A DNA stretch of 60,000 nt from NCBI RefSeq assembly GCF_032854445.1, contig NC_088299.1, forward strand, positions 13,759,608 through 13,819,607, in the 5' to 3' direction. Origin of the DNA: Liolophura sinensis (lineage: Eukaryota > Mollusca > Polyplacophora > Chitonida > Chitonidae). The notes beneath the pieces are model-generated. The model worked only from the letters and a program-made list of their open reading frames with translations. It had not been told where the DNA came from and made no database searches. Positions 35,501 to 50,500 of this stretch are shown here, one piece after another. Position 1 is the stretch's first letter. Each line of letters starts with the position of its first letter. The translations under genes were made by a program, and so were the position numbers.

Positions 35501-38500
35501 GATAGGTACAAACTAGTTCGGTATGTCTGTCCACCCAAGGATGACCACAGAAGCAAATAATTATTCAGAGTTTCTGATATCATATCAAAATCTGTGCTCG
35601 TATTTTATCTTTTTAAATATGTATCTCTGTGAAGCTGATTTTCCTACCTCACACAAATCATAATTAAAATCCTAGCTGTTTGCTATGTCCGACCCGTGCT
35701 CTTCATCATCATGCTTTATTACATTTATAAAAATATCCTAATCAACTTTCCACCCAGGTGTTAATTTTGTATATGCCATGCAGCCTTTTTTTAGCATCCT
35801 TTCAGAGAAAACAGGTCAGCAAATTGAGCCATTTCCTTTTTCTCTGTTTTTTCTTGTTCGTTTTATTATTTATGCTAACTGACTCATCAATGAGCATGTC
35901 CAATGCTTCAATTAAACTGTAGAAAATTGCTCCACATCTTTGTCCCCAGGCACTGATGGATAACATGAAAAATTACTACCTACATGAATTTAGATGACCC
36001 CTGCTGGCAACTCAGGACATGTCAACAAGCTACATGAATTTAGATGACCCCTGTTGGCAATTCAGGACATGTCAACAAGCTAAATGAATTTAGATGACCC
36101 CTGTTGGCAATTCGGGACATGTCAACAAGCTACATGAATTTAGATGACCCCTGTTGGCAATTCGGGACATGTCAACAAGCTACATGAATTTAGATGACTC
36201 CTGTTGGCAATTCGGGACATGTCAACAAGCTACATGAATTTAGATGACTCCTGTTGGCAATTCGGGACATGTCAACAAGCTACATAAATTTAGAGGACTC
36301 CTGTTGGCAATTCAGGACATGTCAACAAGCTACAATAATTTAGATGACCCCTGTTGGCAATTCGGGACATGTCAACAAGCTACATGAATTTAGATGACCC
36401 CTGTTGGCAATTCAGGACAAGTCAACAAGCTACATTAATTTAGATGACTCCTGTTGGCAATTCGGGACATGTCAACAAGCTACATGAATTTAGATGACCC
36501 CTGTTGGCAATTCGGGACATGTCAACAAGCTACATGAATTTAGAGGACTCCTGTTGGCAATTCGGGACATGTCAACAAGCTACATGAATTTAGAGGACTC
36601 CTGTTGGCAACTCAGGACATGTCAACAAGCTACATGAATTTAGAGGACTCCTGTTGGCAATTCGGGACATGTCAACAAGCTACATGAATTTAGAGGACTC
36701 CTGTTGGCAACTCAGGACATGTCAACAAGCTACATGAATTTAGAGGACTCCTGTTGGCAATTCGGGACATGTCAACAAGCTACATGAATTTAGATGACCC
36801 CTGTTGGCAATTCGGGACATGTCAACAAGCTACATGAATACAGTCATTTACTTGATTATAATGTGAGAGTCATAAAACAGAGATAAAAACAGATATAATT
36901 TTAAAGTGAATAACAGAAGACAGACAAAGCTGGCAAACTTCATGGAAAACCCATATCTGCATTCAAACTTAAGAGAACTATATTTCTTCTTCACATGTAC
37001 TGTAAATCTTCAACCTTTTCGACCTCTAAAGCACTTTTTTCAGTGGAATTTATGCATACAATTATTAGGTAAATAAAAAATCATTTGTTTGTGTCACTAA
37101 AGATGCAAGCTTTATAAAACTGTTTAAATTATTTCTCTTCACCCTATGCTTCTCTCAGAATGATTTAAAATTTTGGTCGAAAAGGAGGTGGAAAAAATTG
37201 AAGAATTAGTGTATGTTTAATAAATGGACTATACCTGCACCTTTGCACTTCCCACCTGAGGCATATTTACAGTATTCATGAAGAATGTGCCCTCAATTTT
37301 GAAACTCAGGTACAAACTCATAAAATGACAATATACTTTGCAATGAGGCAAAACACAAAAAAAAAAACATCTCTGACAGGGTTGTGCACCATCCTACACA
37401 AATTTTCAGAATTTTCCAGTCTCCTACCCTCCCCCCCCCCCCCCCGACCTGATTTAGACCCTCTTTTCATGACCTGGAAAATTTACTTTTCGCTTCTCGA
37501 TTTTTTAGTGCATTCAAGGTCTGAATAAGATAGCAAATGTTTGACAGAGTACAGCAGCTCTGCTATTCAGATTAACATTCTTATGTTTCACCTTTATACC
37601 AATGACAAAAATCTTTGGCGATTTTAAAGTTTGCCAAACTCTTCCATCTTAAGACATATTCTTGATGTTATATCAGCCACAAATTTGAACCAACTGATGT
37701 ATGAAATCATTTTGGCCAAGGCAAATGAAACCCCCATTTAAAAAATGATATTCCGTATGTTCATTTCTATTGAGAACCCCTGGAAAGCTACTTACAGGTA
37801 CATGCAAGTTCTTATATTCAACAACCTTCCATATTACAGAGACATTCATTTCTTCATAAAGACTTCACGCAGACTTCAAAAGCTGGCTGTCAGACTTTTC
37901 TCAGCATTTCAGACAACTTCAAATATGAAGTGCTGTAAATCTGTTCCAACTCAACATACATTTCTGAAGGTGAAAAGTAAAGTGTACAGGGGGTGTACAG
38001 GCACTCTTGGGGGTCATGCTGCGTAGAAAGCACTTCAAACCATTAGGGTCTAAAATCCTAGCCTCTCATATAAACAAACATTTTTTCTGCACTTTCTTAA
38101 CAGTACATCTCAACATCTTGAACACATTCGCACAACCACATAGATGAATTGACGACACACCAATGGTTATAATCTCACCTGAAAAGGACATTTTTCCTAA
38201 GTGAATCAACACTCTCACAGACTAAAGATTTTTTTTTTTTTCCTCTAGTGGCCATAAAATAAACTCTTATATTATTTGATGAAACCCAAACTAACCACGC
38301 TTCAGTAACCAACAACACAACGACAACTTCTCACAGTCAGTCAAGCGGTGAAAAGCAATCTTGTTAATTATAAGTACATTTACAGTACACAATGTGCATA
38401 TTTGTATCTTCTGAAATTTGTCAACCATAAAGACCATATAATTGATCTTTCATCAGGTTTTATAAGCAAACATTTCATTCAAGCTTTTAATTTCATCACC

Positions 38501-41500
38501 AGACATGTTAAAGGAACTGTACAATTATGAGTGCATTTTCAATATCACGGGCAGGCTGAGAATTGAGGCACATATTCAATGGAACTGCCAAACAAGTAGG
38601 CCTGCATGCATTAAGATATTCAGCACTGTTGTTATTAAAGGGAAAACATAAATACAACCACATTTACGCTTGTGATTTTACTCTTGTTTTTTTATGACAT
38701 CCCTGTCCAATCAAGCTGCTTTAATTAGGGCATCATTCCCCAAGAGATACTGAATCTTTTTTTTTTCCATTTTCACAATTTTAAATAAAGTAAAATGATG
38801 CTTGTTTTGCTTTTAGCTATAGACTTAATATGGAATATTTTGTTCATATGTATATTCCTTGTTTAATTACCACATTTTATGTGTTTATTTACTTATTTAT
38901 TTATTTGATTGGTGTTTTACACCATACTGATGAATACTTCACTTATACCACGACAGCCAGCATTATGGTGGGAGGAAACCTGCCAGGAGGCCAGCATGAA
39001 AACTTAAACTGTATTGCGACATATTTATTTATTTATTTATTTGATTGGTGTTTAATGCCGTGCCCAATAATATTTCACTTATACGACGACGGGCAGCATT
39101 AAGGTGAGAGGAAACCAGGCAGATCCAGGGGGAAACCCACGACCACCGGCAGCTTACTGGTAGACCTTCCCATGCTTGGCTGGAGAGGAAGTCAGCAAGA
39201 GCTGGACTTGAACTCACAATGAACGCATTGGTGGCAGGCTCCTGGGTCACTGCCCCGCACTGGACCACAACTTGTCTAAAAAAAATTGCCCACATGTGCA
39301 ATTACAGTTTCATTAATGATTATCTCTATTAGTATTATCATGCTAACCTGGACTAAAACACCACTGCTAACTGGACTAAAACACCACTGATAACTGGATA
39401 AAACACCACTGCTAACTGGATACAACAACATTACTTGTGGATAAAACACCATTGCTGACTTGAAAACACCACTGCTGATTGGATAAAACACTATTGCTGA
39501 CTGGATAAAACACTGCTGCTAATTGGACAAAACACCATTGCTAACTGGACAAAACACCTTTGCTACACTTGGATAAAACACTATACCTAATAGGATTAAA
39601 CACCACTGGTAACTGGATAAAACATCATTCGACACTGTGATAAAACACCCCTGGTAACTGGATAAAATATCATTCTACACTGGGCTAAAAACACCGCTGG
39701 TAACTGGATAAAACATCATTCTACGCTGCAATAAAACACCACTGCTAACTGGATAAAACATCATTCTACACTACGATAAAACACCACTGCTACACTGGTC
39801 TAAAACACCACTGCTAACTAGATAAAACACCACGCTACGCTTGTCAAAAACTGGATAAAACACTACTCCTAACTGGATAAAACACCGCTGGTAACTGGAT
39901 AAAACATCATTCTACGCTGCAATAAAACACCACTGCTAACTGGATAAAACATCATTCTACACTACGACAAAACACCACTGCTACACTGGGCTAAAACACC
40001 ACTGCTAACTGGATAAAACATCATTCTACACTACGACAAAACACCACTGCTACACTGGTCTAAAACACCACCGCTAACTAGATAAAACACCACGCTACGC
40101 TTGTCCAAAACTGGATAAAACACTACTCCTAACTGGATAAAACACTGCTGCTAACTGGATAAAACATCATTCTACACAGCGATAAAACACCATGCCACAC
40201 TGGGCTAAAACACCACTTCTAACTCTACAGTTAAACAGGTTTGACGGCCTACAGCAGAATACAATGTACTTGACCATCAAACCAAGCTCCAAATTTTAAC
40301 ATATTTTCAGTTGATATATGTATACAATATGGTTAAAACCAGAAAACTCAATTCTGACCATGCATACAGCTGTATTACAATGTCCCCCAAAATCTAACAC
40401 ACACTCCCTTAGTATTTCACACTACACACAGATATCGTTATTGAGTTATACTAAAGAACACAAAACATGATATGTACATGATGCCAATGATGATGCAATG
40501 AAAGAAGAGCAATGTTACAAAGAAGAGCAATGTTAGAAAAGCACAACCTGCTAGGGTGAGGTAGTAGAAACGAGTTAATTTACCGTTAAGGTCACACCTA
40601 TTCAAATTTTTATTTTACAGGCAGAATTCTTTCAATGCTGCCTGAGGGTAGAAAAATACAACAGAACTTTTACTTTATAGTCATTGTAGACTGTCCCCTC
40701 AATTGTTCTTGTTAGAGACATACTAATGTGATGAAAAGCCCTTAAAAACTAGGCAAATCAAATAAAACATTGTTTTCGATTTTAATGTTATTTCTGTTTC
40801 TGAATTTGTTAGTGTCGGCTCTCTCATTAAACTGGTATGGCCTGATTAAATGAAACAAGGCAAATAGAATATTGCAGAAAGATGTTAGAAATATCCAGGC
40901 AGGATATAACAAGACAAAACGGCCCTGGAAAATGACGAGCCCCGAACCTGGTTCCCATTAATGGTCATCACAGACTCACGGTCTAAGGCACTGCCCCCTG
41001 AATCCTGATTGTTCTCGCATAAAGCACAGCTGACTGGCATTTATCCAAAAAATGAATTTTTTTGTATTCAATATTTCATGATTATATCACGGTTGTGCTG
41101 ATATCATATCAATTTTACTCTTCCTGTCGAATGCATAATAAAATGGTGAATCACTGAATACAACATTTTTGAAACATGATTCTAGTTTCCTGTAGACGTG
41201 TGGTGGTTTCCTACGTTAGGTTTCCTCTACCAATGAAGTCATGAGTCATGAGTCATAAGTCAAATCAACAATGTGAGGCTCGTTCAACCTTATCCCATGG
41301 CTTTATCTGATTTTATGTTTCTTTCAACTACTTGCATAAAACAAAGTCTAATTTAAAGATTTTCTCATAGATTTTCTTCTGAGATAAACATGTGATGAAT
41401 TACTGTCTAGGGTTTCATAGGTTATATGAATGTCTGATTTGTACTTCAACTAATTTCATGAAAGAAATGAGAAAATTCTTTCACTTAAACATTTGTTTAA

Positions 41501-44500
41501 TTAACAGAGTAAATTTAAAGAGAGTACTTTACTGAGACTAAAGTTTGATTATAATTTTTCATGCACTTCATTAATTGTTAGACGAAAGTGTTATTTCAAA
41601 TCTTCCCCATTCTCATACACAAAACTAAAAAATAAAACATGCCCTGTTGTAACAAGCAGCATTCAGCCCACACCTACAGCCATGGAATGTGATGTAATGA
41701 AAAAAGTTGCAACTGTACACATGACATTTAGCATACTATCAGCGTCTTAGAGGAAGCCCAAGAAATGGCCAGAAAACCAAATAAAAAACATACATGTATA
41801 TATATTCAAAAGCAAAAATATATGCAAAGGAAAAAATAAATATAAATAAACATACATATATATATATATATATCAGAAAGAGTGACAGTGACAAGCCCAC
41901 GGCAGAGAGAGGTGACAACAACAACAGCACATAAAGGCTTACACATCCAGCATTAGTTTGTTGATGACATGCTCAAGCTCTACTTTACCATACATGACCA
42001 GGTTGGTGGAGAAGTCATTACATTCTGGCCTGAAATTGAGAGGTAGGCGGGATTAGGCAGAAGGTCAGCCATTTGGAATAGGCAGAGTTAGTCAATTTTT
42101 GTTTGAGTGGTGGTGGGGGGGGGGGGGGGAGGTTGGGGGTACAGAAAACAGAAATAGGTTTAGGGCACAAACAATTTAGGCGGGGCATGAGAGGTGTTTA
42201 TGTACCTCTGTAATTATAAAGTAAAACTGTTGTTTTTCTGAATATGAACATGAAGCATTTCAGTATTTTTTTTCAGATTCGCTTTCATTGACCAATGGCC
42301 ATTGGTTATGATGGTAGCATACTGTAATATTATCGCACAAATTTGGGATTAAGCCATTATCTATCAATGAGACATGAGCCAACTTGCAAATTCATCAACA
42401 GGTTTCACATATTCCTTACCATGCAAGACAAACAGTAATTACGCAAATTTTTCCGAATGCATTTATTAAATTTAGGAATTTTCCAGAACTTCGCTATTTT
42501 CCATACCTTTGCGAAACCTTGTCATAATATGACTTAATAGGTTGGACATTAAATCTGACTTGTTGAGTGCACTCTTTTCATACAAGACCAAACGTTCCCA
42601 ACTCAAAGTGCGCAAAAATCCTTAACATTAACAAGAATGTATAAAGCCATCCAAACCAACGACAGTTAATCTCATTATTATGTGCCACAACCTGCCTATG
42701 AACATGTCCAGAGGGAAATTACAAGTGCTATATTTACCTGTTCATTATAATTTGACTGACCCACTTATGGCTTGGTGTGGGAATGTGGATGAAGGCAATG
42801 AAATGTAAGATGTGTTTTAGAGGATGGAAATTGACGATCTGGCATAACAACCTTTATCAGTATATGTACATTAAGACTAGAACGTATTTAAGGAAACTGC
42901 CTAAACAGTCTGCTTGTAGATACCAGAACACACACGTATACATATACTATATGCGGAGGAACCCAAGATACGGCTGCAATTCAAGCTATAAAACTGCTAA
43001 AGCAGTGTAAAGGGGTGGGGAGATGAGGCATGGTGGGGATTATCAATCCTCGCCACAGATGAGGCATGGTGGGGATTATCAATCCTGGCCATAGATGAGG
43101 CATGGTGGGGATTATCAATCCTGGCCATAGATGAGTCATGGTGGGGATTATCAATCCTGGCCATAGATGAGGCATGGTGGGGATTATCAATCCTCACCAT
43201 AGATGAGGCATGGTGGGGATTATCAATCCTTGCCACAGACGAGGCATGGTGGAGATTATCAATCCTGGCCATAAATAAGGCATGGTGGGGATTATCAATC
43301 CTCACCATAGATGAGGCATGGTGGGGATTATCAATCCTTGCCACAGACGAGGCATGGTGGAGATTATCAATCCTGGCCATAAATAAGGCATGGTGGGGAT
43401 TATCAATCCTCGCCACAGATGAGGCATGGTGGGGATTATCAATCCGGGCCATAGATAACGCATGGTGGGGATTATCAATCCTGGCCATAGATGAGGCATG
43501 GTGGGGATTATCAATCCTCACCATAGACGAGGCATGGTGGGGATTATCAATCCTCGCCACAGACGAGGCATGGTGGAGATTATCAATCCTGGCCATAGAT
43601 GAGGCATGGTGGGGATTATCAATCCTGGCCATAGATGAGTCATGGTGGGGATTATCAATCCTGGCCATAGATGAGGCATGGTGGGGATTATCAATCCTCA
43701 CCATAGATGAGGCATGGTGGGGATTATCAATCCTTGCCACAGACGAGGCATGGTGGAGATTATCAATCCTGGCCATAAATAAGGCATGGTGGGGATTATC
43801 AATCCTCGCCACAGATGAGGCATGGTGGGGATTATCAATTCTGGCCATAGATGAGGCATGGTGGGGATTATCAATCCTGGCCATAGATAAGGCATGGTGG
43901 GGATTATCAATCCTGGCCATAGATAAGGCATGGTGGGGATTATCAATCCTCACCACAGATGAGGCATGTTGGGGATTATCAATCCTGGCCATAGATGAGG
44001 CATGGTGGGGATTATCAATCCTGGCCATAGATGAGTCATGGTGGGGATTATCAATCCTGGCCATAGATGAGGCATGGTGGGGTTATCAATCCTGGCCATA
44101 GATGAGGCATGGTGGGGATTATCAATCTTTGCCACAACTACATAGGCATGACAAACCCATTGCATTTTGTGTATACAGAATGGTCATTCCAATAGTGGGA
44201 ATATCAAAAATCTCAAGTTCAAATGAAGCAGCTCGACTTAAACTGTCTTAACATCTTTACTACCTTTATTTCAGAGTATGACTACTGGTTTCTGTTCCCT
44301 GATTTGTGTAATTCTTCTTTCTTTCTCCATGACAACTCGGAGTATATCATGGAGGCCAACAGTTAAGCAGACAGGTTTGTCATGAGAATTGATAGAACTG
44401 AGAATGTATCAAGTTGTGTTAATATAGCTAGACTAGAGATGAGGCAGTCAGAATAGCAGTAAGAGGTTAAACTGTGTGTGAAGAAGCATGATGAAAAACA

Positions 44501-47500
44501 ATGACATCATGATCATGACATGCAGGAGCTGATGATTCAACAGAAACATGAAATTTACAGAATAAAGTCAAATCAGCAAGAGAAAACATTCAAACAATGA
44601 TTAAGAGCCACATTTCACAGAAGGGTCCCACACATGCGACAGTCACAAAATAATAAAACCTCTTGAGTATCATTTGCCCCATATAGTCCATATACAAGCA
44701 ATCCCTCTACAGGTAAGAGTTCTTTATTTACTCATCAATGTTTTAAGCCGCAATGATTTATATGGTGGCAGTCACTTTTAGGGTGGAGGAAACCGGCCAG
44801 AGTCTACCGGACACCCCAACCTTTTGCTAGTTATCTGAGGTAAAGCTCAGGCTGAATCAGAAGTAGATGAATTTGAAAACATAGCATCAACCAGCATCAC
44901 CATTCAAATGCTTCTGATCTCAACCCATTCTTGGCCATCAATGATAATAGTGTGAGTTAAATTCCTCAAAAAAAGTAGAAATTCATTCTTTTAAGGTGAG
45001 AAATGCCACATAAGTAAAAACATTACAAAAGAATTTCAATCTAGCGGCTGTATTCTAAAAATCAGAAGATAGCATATCTCTTGCAATCAGTAAATTCAGA
45101 TCTCTCACAGAATAAACGCAGATTTTACATTGCCCCAGCTACTGGTATTGAATGTTTTTCAGGAGTTTACTAACAGTAGCCTTCCGTCAACAGTGGCTTA
45201 TACTCTGCTGTGACCATATGTGTGTCAGTAAATAAATCCATGTAATCTAGTCTCCTGAGTAGAGTTATCTGCCCTTTTGCTTTAATAAGTTGAAGAGAGT
45301 TGTGTCCCCTTACCGTAATGCTCTCTGCAACGCTTCAGTCTGACATTTGTACATATCCCTTTCCTCGGTTAAAATACTGATCTCTGCATCTCTTTCTTGA
45401 AGCAGTTTTTTTGTGTTATACAGTTGTTCCTCCAGTGCTTCACAAAGTGACTATGGAGAAAAAAACATTATGCTTAAAAAAAAGCTGATACGCATCATTT
45501 TTTTGAAGAGATACTAGAAATTATACAGGAATAATTTTAAAGGAACCATAAATGGGAAACTTTTTAAAAAATTCATATTTCTTTGATTGTCACTAAATGC
45601 TGCACTAAAGAATAATTTTATGACGGCAGTGAAGGGTACCTGGAAACTTGAGGGTGTAGAGCAAAGCAAGGCCCCTTGGTAAGAAACTTTCTCTCTCTCC
45701 TGATTAGGATTAAATTTACATTAACATTTTTTTGATCAGTACTTTACTCCGTACTCTAGAATATTGACTTACAAGTTACAACTAAACAGATATATGCTTA
45801 CACGACTTTCTTCCAGGCTATCATGTGGCCCTGGTGGGTCGTCGAAACAGAAGAAATCTCGCACTGGAGGACTGGAAACAACAAATTTAATTTCATTAAT
45901 CACAACCATTATGTACTGTTGTGGGTGAAGCATTGCCACTAACCTAATTTGACCTAAACAAATCTAACCAAAAATCTCTGAAGTAAAGAGTCGGGATGGG
46001 AAAAGGATGTGGGTTATAGACAAGAACTACCTGTCTAATGGCCTTGCAATGAGCTTGTCATATTCTAGTTCTTTTACCAATACCGGTGTTGCAGGTATTT
46101 GTTCGCTTGTTTGTGTGAGAACCAGCCGCACTCAGTCACAACCAGACTTGAGGCTCCACTCAGTCACATCCAGACTTGAGGCTCCACTCAGTCACAACCA
46201 GACATGAGGCTCCACTCAGTCGCAACCAGACTTTAGGCTCCACTCAGTCACATCCAGACTTGAGGCTCCACTCAGTCACAACCAGACTTGAGGCTCCACT
46301 CAGTCACATCCAGACTTGAGGCTCGACTCAGTCACATCCAGACTTGAGGCTCAACTCAGTCACAACCAGACATGAGGCTCCACTCAGTCACATCCAGACT
46401 TGAGGCTCCTCTCAGTCACAACCAGACTTGAGGCTCCACTCAGTCACATCCAGACTTGAGGGTCCACTCAGTCACAACCAGACATGAGGTCCCATACGTC
46501 AGAACTAGGCATGACGCCTGACATAGTCACAACCAGACATCACACCTTACTCAGTCACAATCAAACACGAGGCCCCATTCATTCACAATCAGACATGAGG
46601 CCCCCATCAGTCACAACCAGAAATAAGGCCTCACCCAGTCACAACCAGACATGAGGCCTCCCTCAATCACAATCAGACACAAGGCTCCATTCAACCACAA
46701 CCAGACATGCGGCTCACTCAGTCACAACCAGACATGATGCCCCAATCAGTCACAACCAGAAATAAGGCCCCACCCAGTTACAACCTGACATGATGCCCCA
46801 TTCAGTTACAACCAGTCATGAGGCCTCACTCAGTCACAACCAGACATGACGCCCCATTCAGTCACAACCAGATATCCCAGACTATTGCTTGCTCACTGGC
46901 ACAACCAAAATTTCTCTGGCCTCTCGACAGATGACAAGTGTTAATTTTAAACAATGGTATACTGAATTTACCCTTACTTGGTCTTTTTACATTGCTGATT
47001 ATAAAATGTTGGTCAATGGCCATCACACTGTGGTACTAGTACTAGTCCACCACCACAAATACAGAATCTAAGCTCTCACCTGTTGCAAACATCTTTGTGT
47101 CCGGTGATGTTATTAATGAATGCTTGCAGGCCTAACGTACGATCTTCAAGAAAGTTGGGGTCGAAATTATCTCCAAACCATTTCTTTGGTGGAAGAGCCA
47201 ATCGAAATCCAGGAAACAAAATAGCCAGCTGAAACAATCATTTTCATTGGTCTGGTCAGATCAGTTCTTTAGGCAAAACAAGACATTTTTTTTTTAAATA
47301 TACAACTGGTACAACACATTGTGTATTTTTTTTCTGTGGATTAGACAAAGTTATTTTCAATATTTTTTTCCCGAGGAATTGAGAGAGGGTTGACTGCAAG
47401 CACACATTTTATAATAAAGAATTGGGAAACAACTCCTGTTAAGGCACTAGTACATAATATACAACTGAGCATTAAGAAACTTCTGCTGTAGGCAGACACC

Positions 47501-50500
47501 TAAATAATGCCAACCTGACCAAACAGTTTGGAAAGCTTTTACTTTAGATAAATACATGAGGCTTACACCTCAAAGTAACAAGTACCTAGGACTATTTATT
47601 GAAAAATGATGCTACTGTAATTCATTAACCTTTTTGCATGTTTGCGAGGTGCTTATCCAACCATATTGTGAAGGACGGATAAAGTCATATGTTTTGTGAA
47701 GCCCTGAAATCTGCCAATTTTCTCTCCAAAATAAAATTAAAAATGCGCATAAATTGCACTGAAAATTGCTCTTTCATATGTGAAAAGGTTGAGGAATTTA
47801 AGGCCTACCAAAACGTCGGGGGATAATGATTTTTTAAATTTATTTATTTTATTGATGTTTTTATCCTGTACTGAAGCATATTTCATTTACAGGGACAGAT
47901 CTAGCCGACCACCTAGGCCCCAGACATCCCTAAAGTGTAAACAGCTGAAGTTGTGTTTTAGTCACTTTGAATGACTTTGTATAGTAAAGGTGGAGAGTTG
48001 CGGTTTAGCAGCACTACATTTTCTACTACCTCAGAAGCTCTTGTCTTTTCAGGTAGCATTTTAAACAAATTAGGGTAGAAAGCCAAGAGAAACTGCATAT
48101 TTAATAAATACATTTTACTGTATTTTGTAAAATAGGTATTTTTATAATTTCTTGCATTATGAGCAGTCATATTACAACGTTAGGGTAACAAAACGTTGTG
48201 ATACTGTCATATAACAGATAAAATAACTATAATCCTAAAATTCATCACTACACAGGCCGTGTACCTGTGTACACAACATACGCAGTTAAATATAGGTACA
48301 TGAGCTCTGTTTGCCTCACCTTGTCATTGAGCTGTACGAAGTCAGTATAACGTCTGAACACATACCAGCTGTCATGTGACGACCGGCAAACCTGTATCTT
48401 GAACACCTGAAAATATACCGGTAAACTCCTGGAGATACATACAATCATGACATACATATGAACCTACTGACTCCTGTCAAGCAAACACAGGTAGGCTCAT
48501 GTGGCAGGAGGTACATACAATCATCCCGCATATGTATCGGCTCATGTCAGGTAGACACAGGTAGACTCATGTAGCTGAAGGTAAATACAATCGTGCCACA
48601 TATGTATCGGCTCATGTCAGGTAGACACAGGTAGGCTCATGTAGCAGGAGGTAAATACAATCATGCCGCATATGTATCGGCTCATGTCAGGTAGACACAG
48701 GTAGGCTCATGTAGCTGAAGGTAAATACAATCATGCAGCATATGTATCGGCTCATGTCAGGTAGACACAGGTAGGCTCATGTAGCAGGAGGTAAATACAA
48801 TCATGCCGCATATGTATCGGCTCATGTCAGGTAGACACAGGTAGACTCATGTAGCAGGAGATACATACAATCATGCCGCATATGTATTGGCTCATGTCAG
48901 GTAGACACAGGTAGACTCATGTAGCTGAAGGTAAATACAATCGTGCCACATATGTATCGGCTCATGTCAGGTAGACACAGGTAGGCTCATGTAGCAGGAG
49001 GTAAATACAATCATGCCGCATATGTATCGGCTCATGTCAGGTAGACACAGGTAGACTCATGTAGCTGGAGGTAAATACAATCATGCAGCATATGTATCGG
49101 CTCATGTCAGGTAGACACAGGTAGACTCATGTAGCTGAAGGTAAATACAATCGTGCCACATATGTATCGGCTCATGTCAGGTAGACACAGGTAGGCTCAT
49201 GTAGTAGGAGGTAAATACAATCATGCCGCATATGTATCGGCTCATGTCAGGTAGACACAGGTAGGCTCATGTAGCTGAAGGTAAATACAATCATGCCGCA
49301 TATGTATCGGCTCATGTCAGGTAGACACAGGTAGACTCATGTAGCAGGAGGTACATACAATCATGCCGCATATGTATCGGCTCATGTCAGGTAGACACAG
49401 GTAGACTCATGTAGCTGAAGGTAAATACAATCGTGCCACATATGTATCGGCTCATGTCAGGTAGACACAGGTAGGCTCATGTAGCAGGAGGTAAATACAA
49501 TCATGCCGCATATGTATCGGCTCATGTCAGGTAGACACAGGTAGACTCATGTAGCTGGAGGTAAATACAATCATGCAGCATATGTATCGGCTCATGTCAG
49601 GTAGACACAGGTAGACTCATGTAGCTGAAGGTAAATACAATCGTGCCACATATGTATCGGCTCATGTCAGGTAGACACAGGTAGACTCATGTAGCTGAAG
49701 GTAAATACAATCATGCCGCATATGTATCGGCTCATGTCAGGTAGACACAGGTAGGCTCATGTAGTAGGAGGTAAATACAATCATGCCGCATATGTATCGG
49801 CTCATGTCAGGTAGACACAGGTAGGCTCATGTAGCTGAAGGTAAATACAATCATGCCGCATATGTATCGGCTCATGTCAGGTAGACACAGGTAGACTCAT
49901 GTAGCAGGAGGTACATACAATCATGCCGCATATGTATTGGCTCATGTCAGGTAGACACAGGTAGACTCATGTAGCTGAAGGTAAATACAATCGTGCCGCA
50001 TATGTATCGGCTCATGTCAGGTAGACACAGGTAGGCTCATGTAGCAGGAGGTAAATACAATCATGCCGCATATGTATCGGCTCATGTCAGGTAGACACAG
50101 GTAGACTCATGTAGCTGGAGGTAAATACAATCATGCAGCATATGTATCGGCTCATGTCAGGTAGGCACAGGTAGGCTCATGTAGCAGGAGGTAAATACAA
50201 TCATGCCGCATATGTATCGGCTCATGTCAGGTAGGCACAGGTAGACTCATGTAGCAGGAGGTAAATACAATCATGCCGCATATGTATCGGCTCATGTCAG
50301 GTAGACACAGGTAGACTCATGTAGCTGAAGGTAAATACAATCGTGCCACATATGTATCGGCTCATGTCAGGTAGACACAGGTAGGCTCATGTAGCAGGAG
50401 GTACATACAGTCATGCCGCATATGTATCAGCTCATGTCAGGTAGACACAGGTAGACTCATGTAGCAGGAGGTACATACAGTCATGCCGCATATGTATCGG

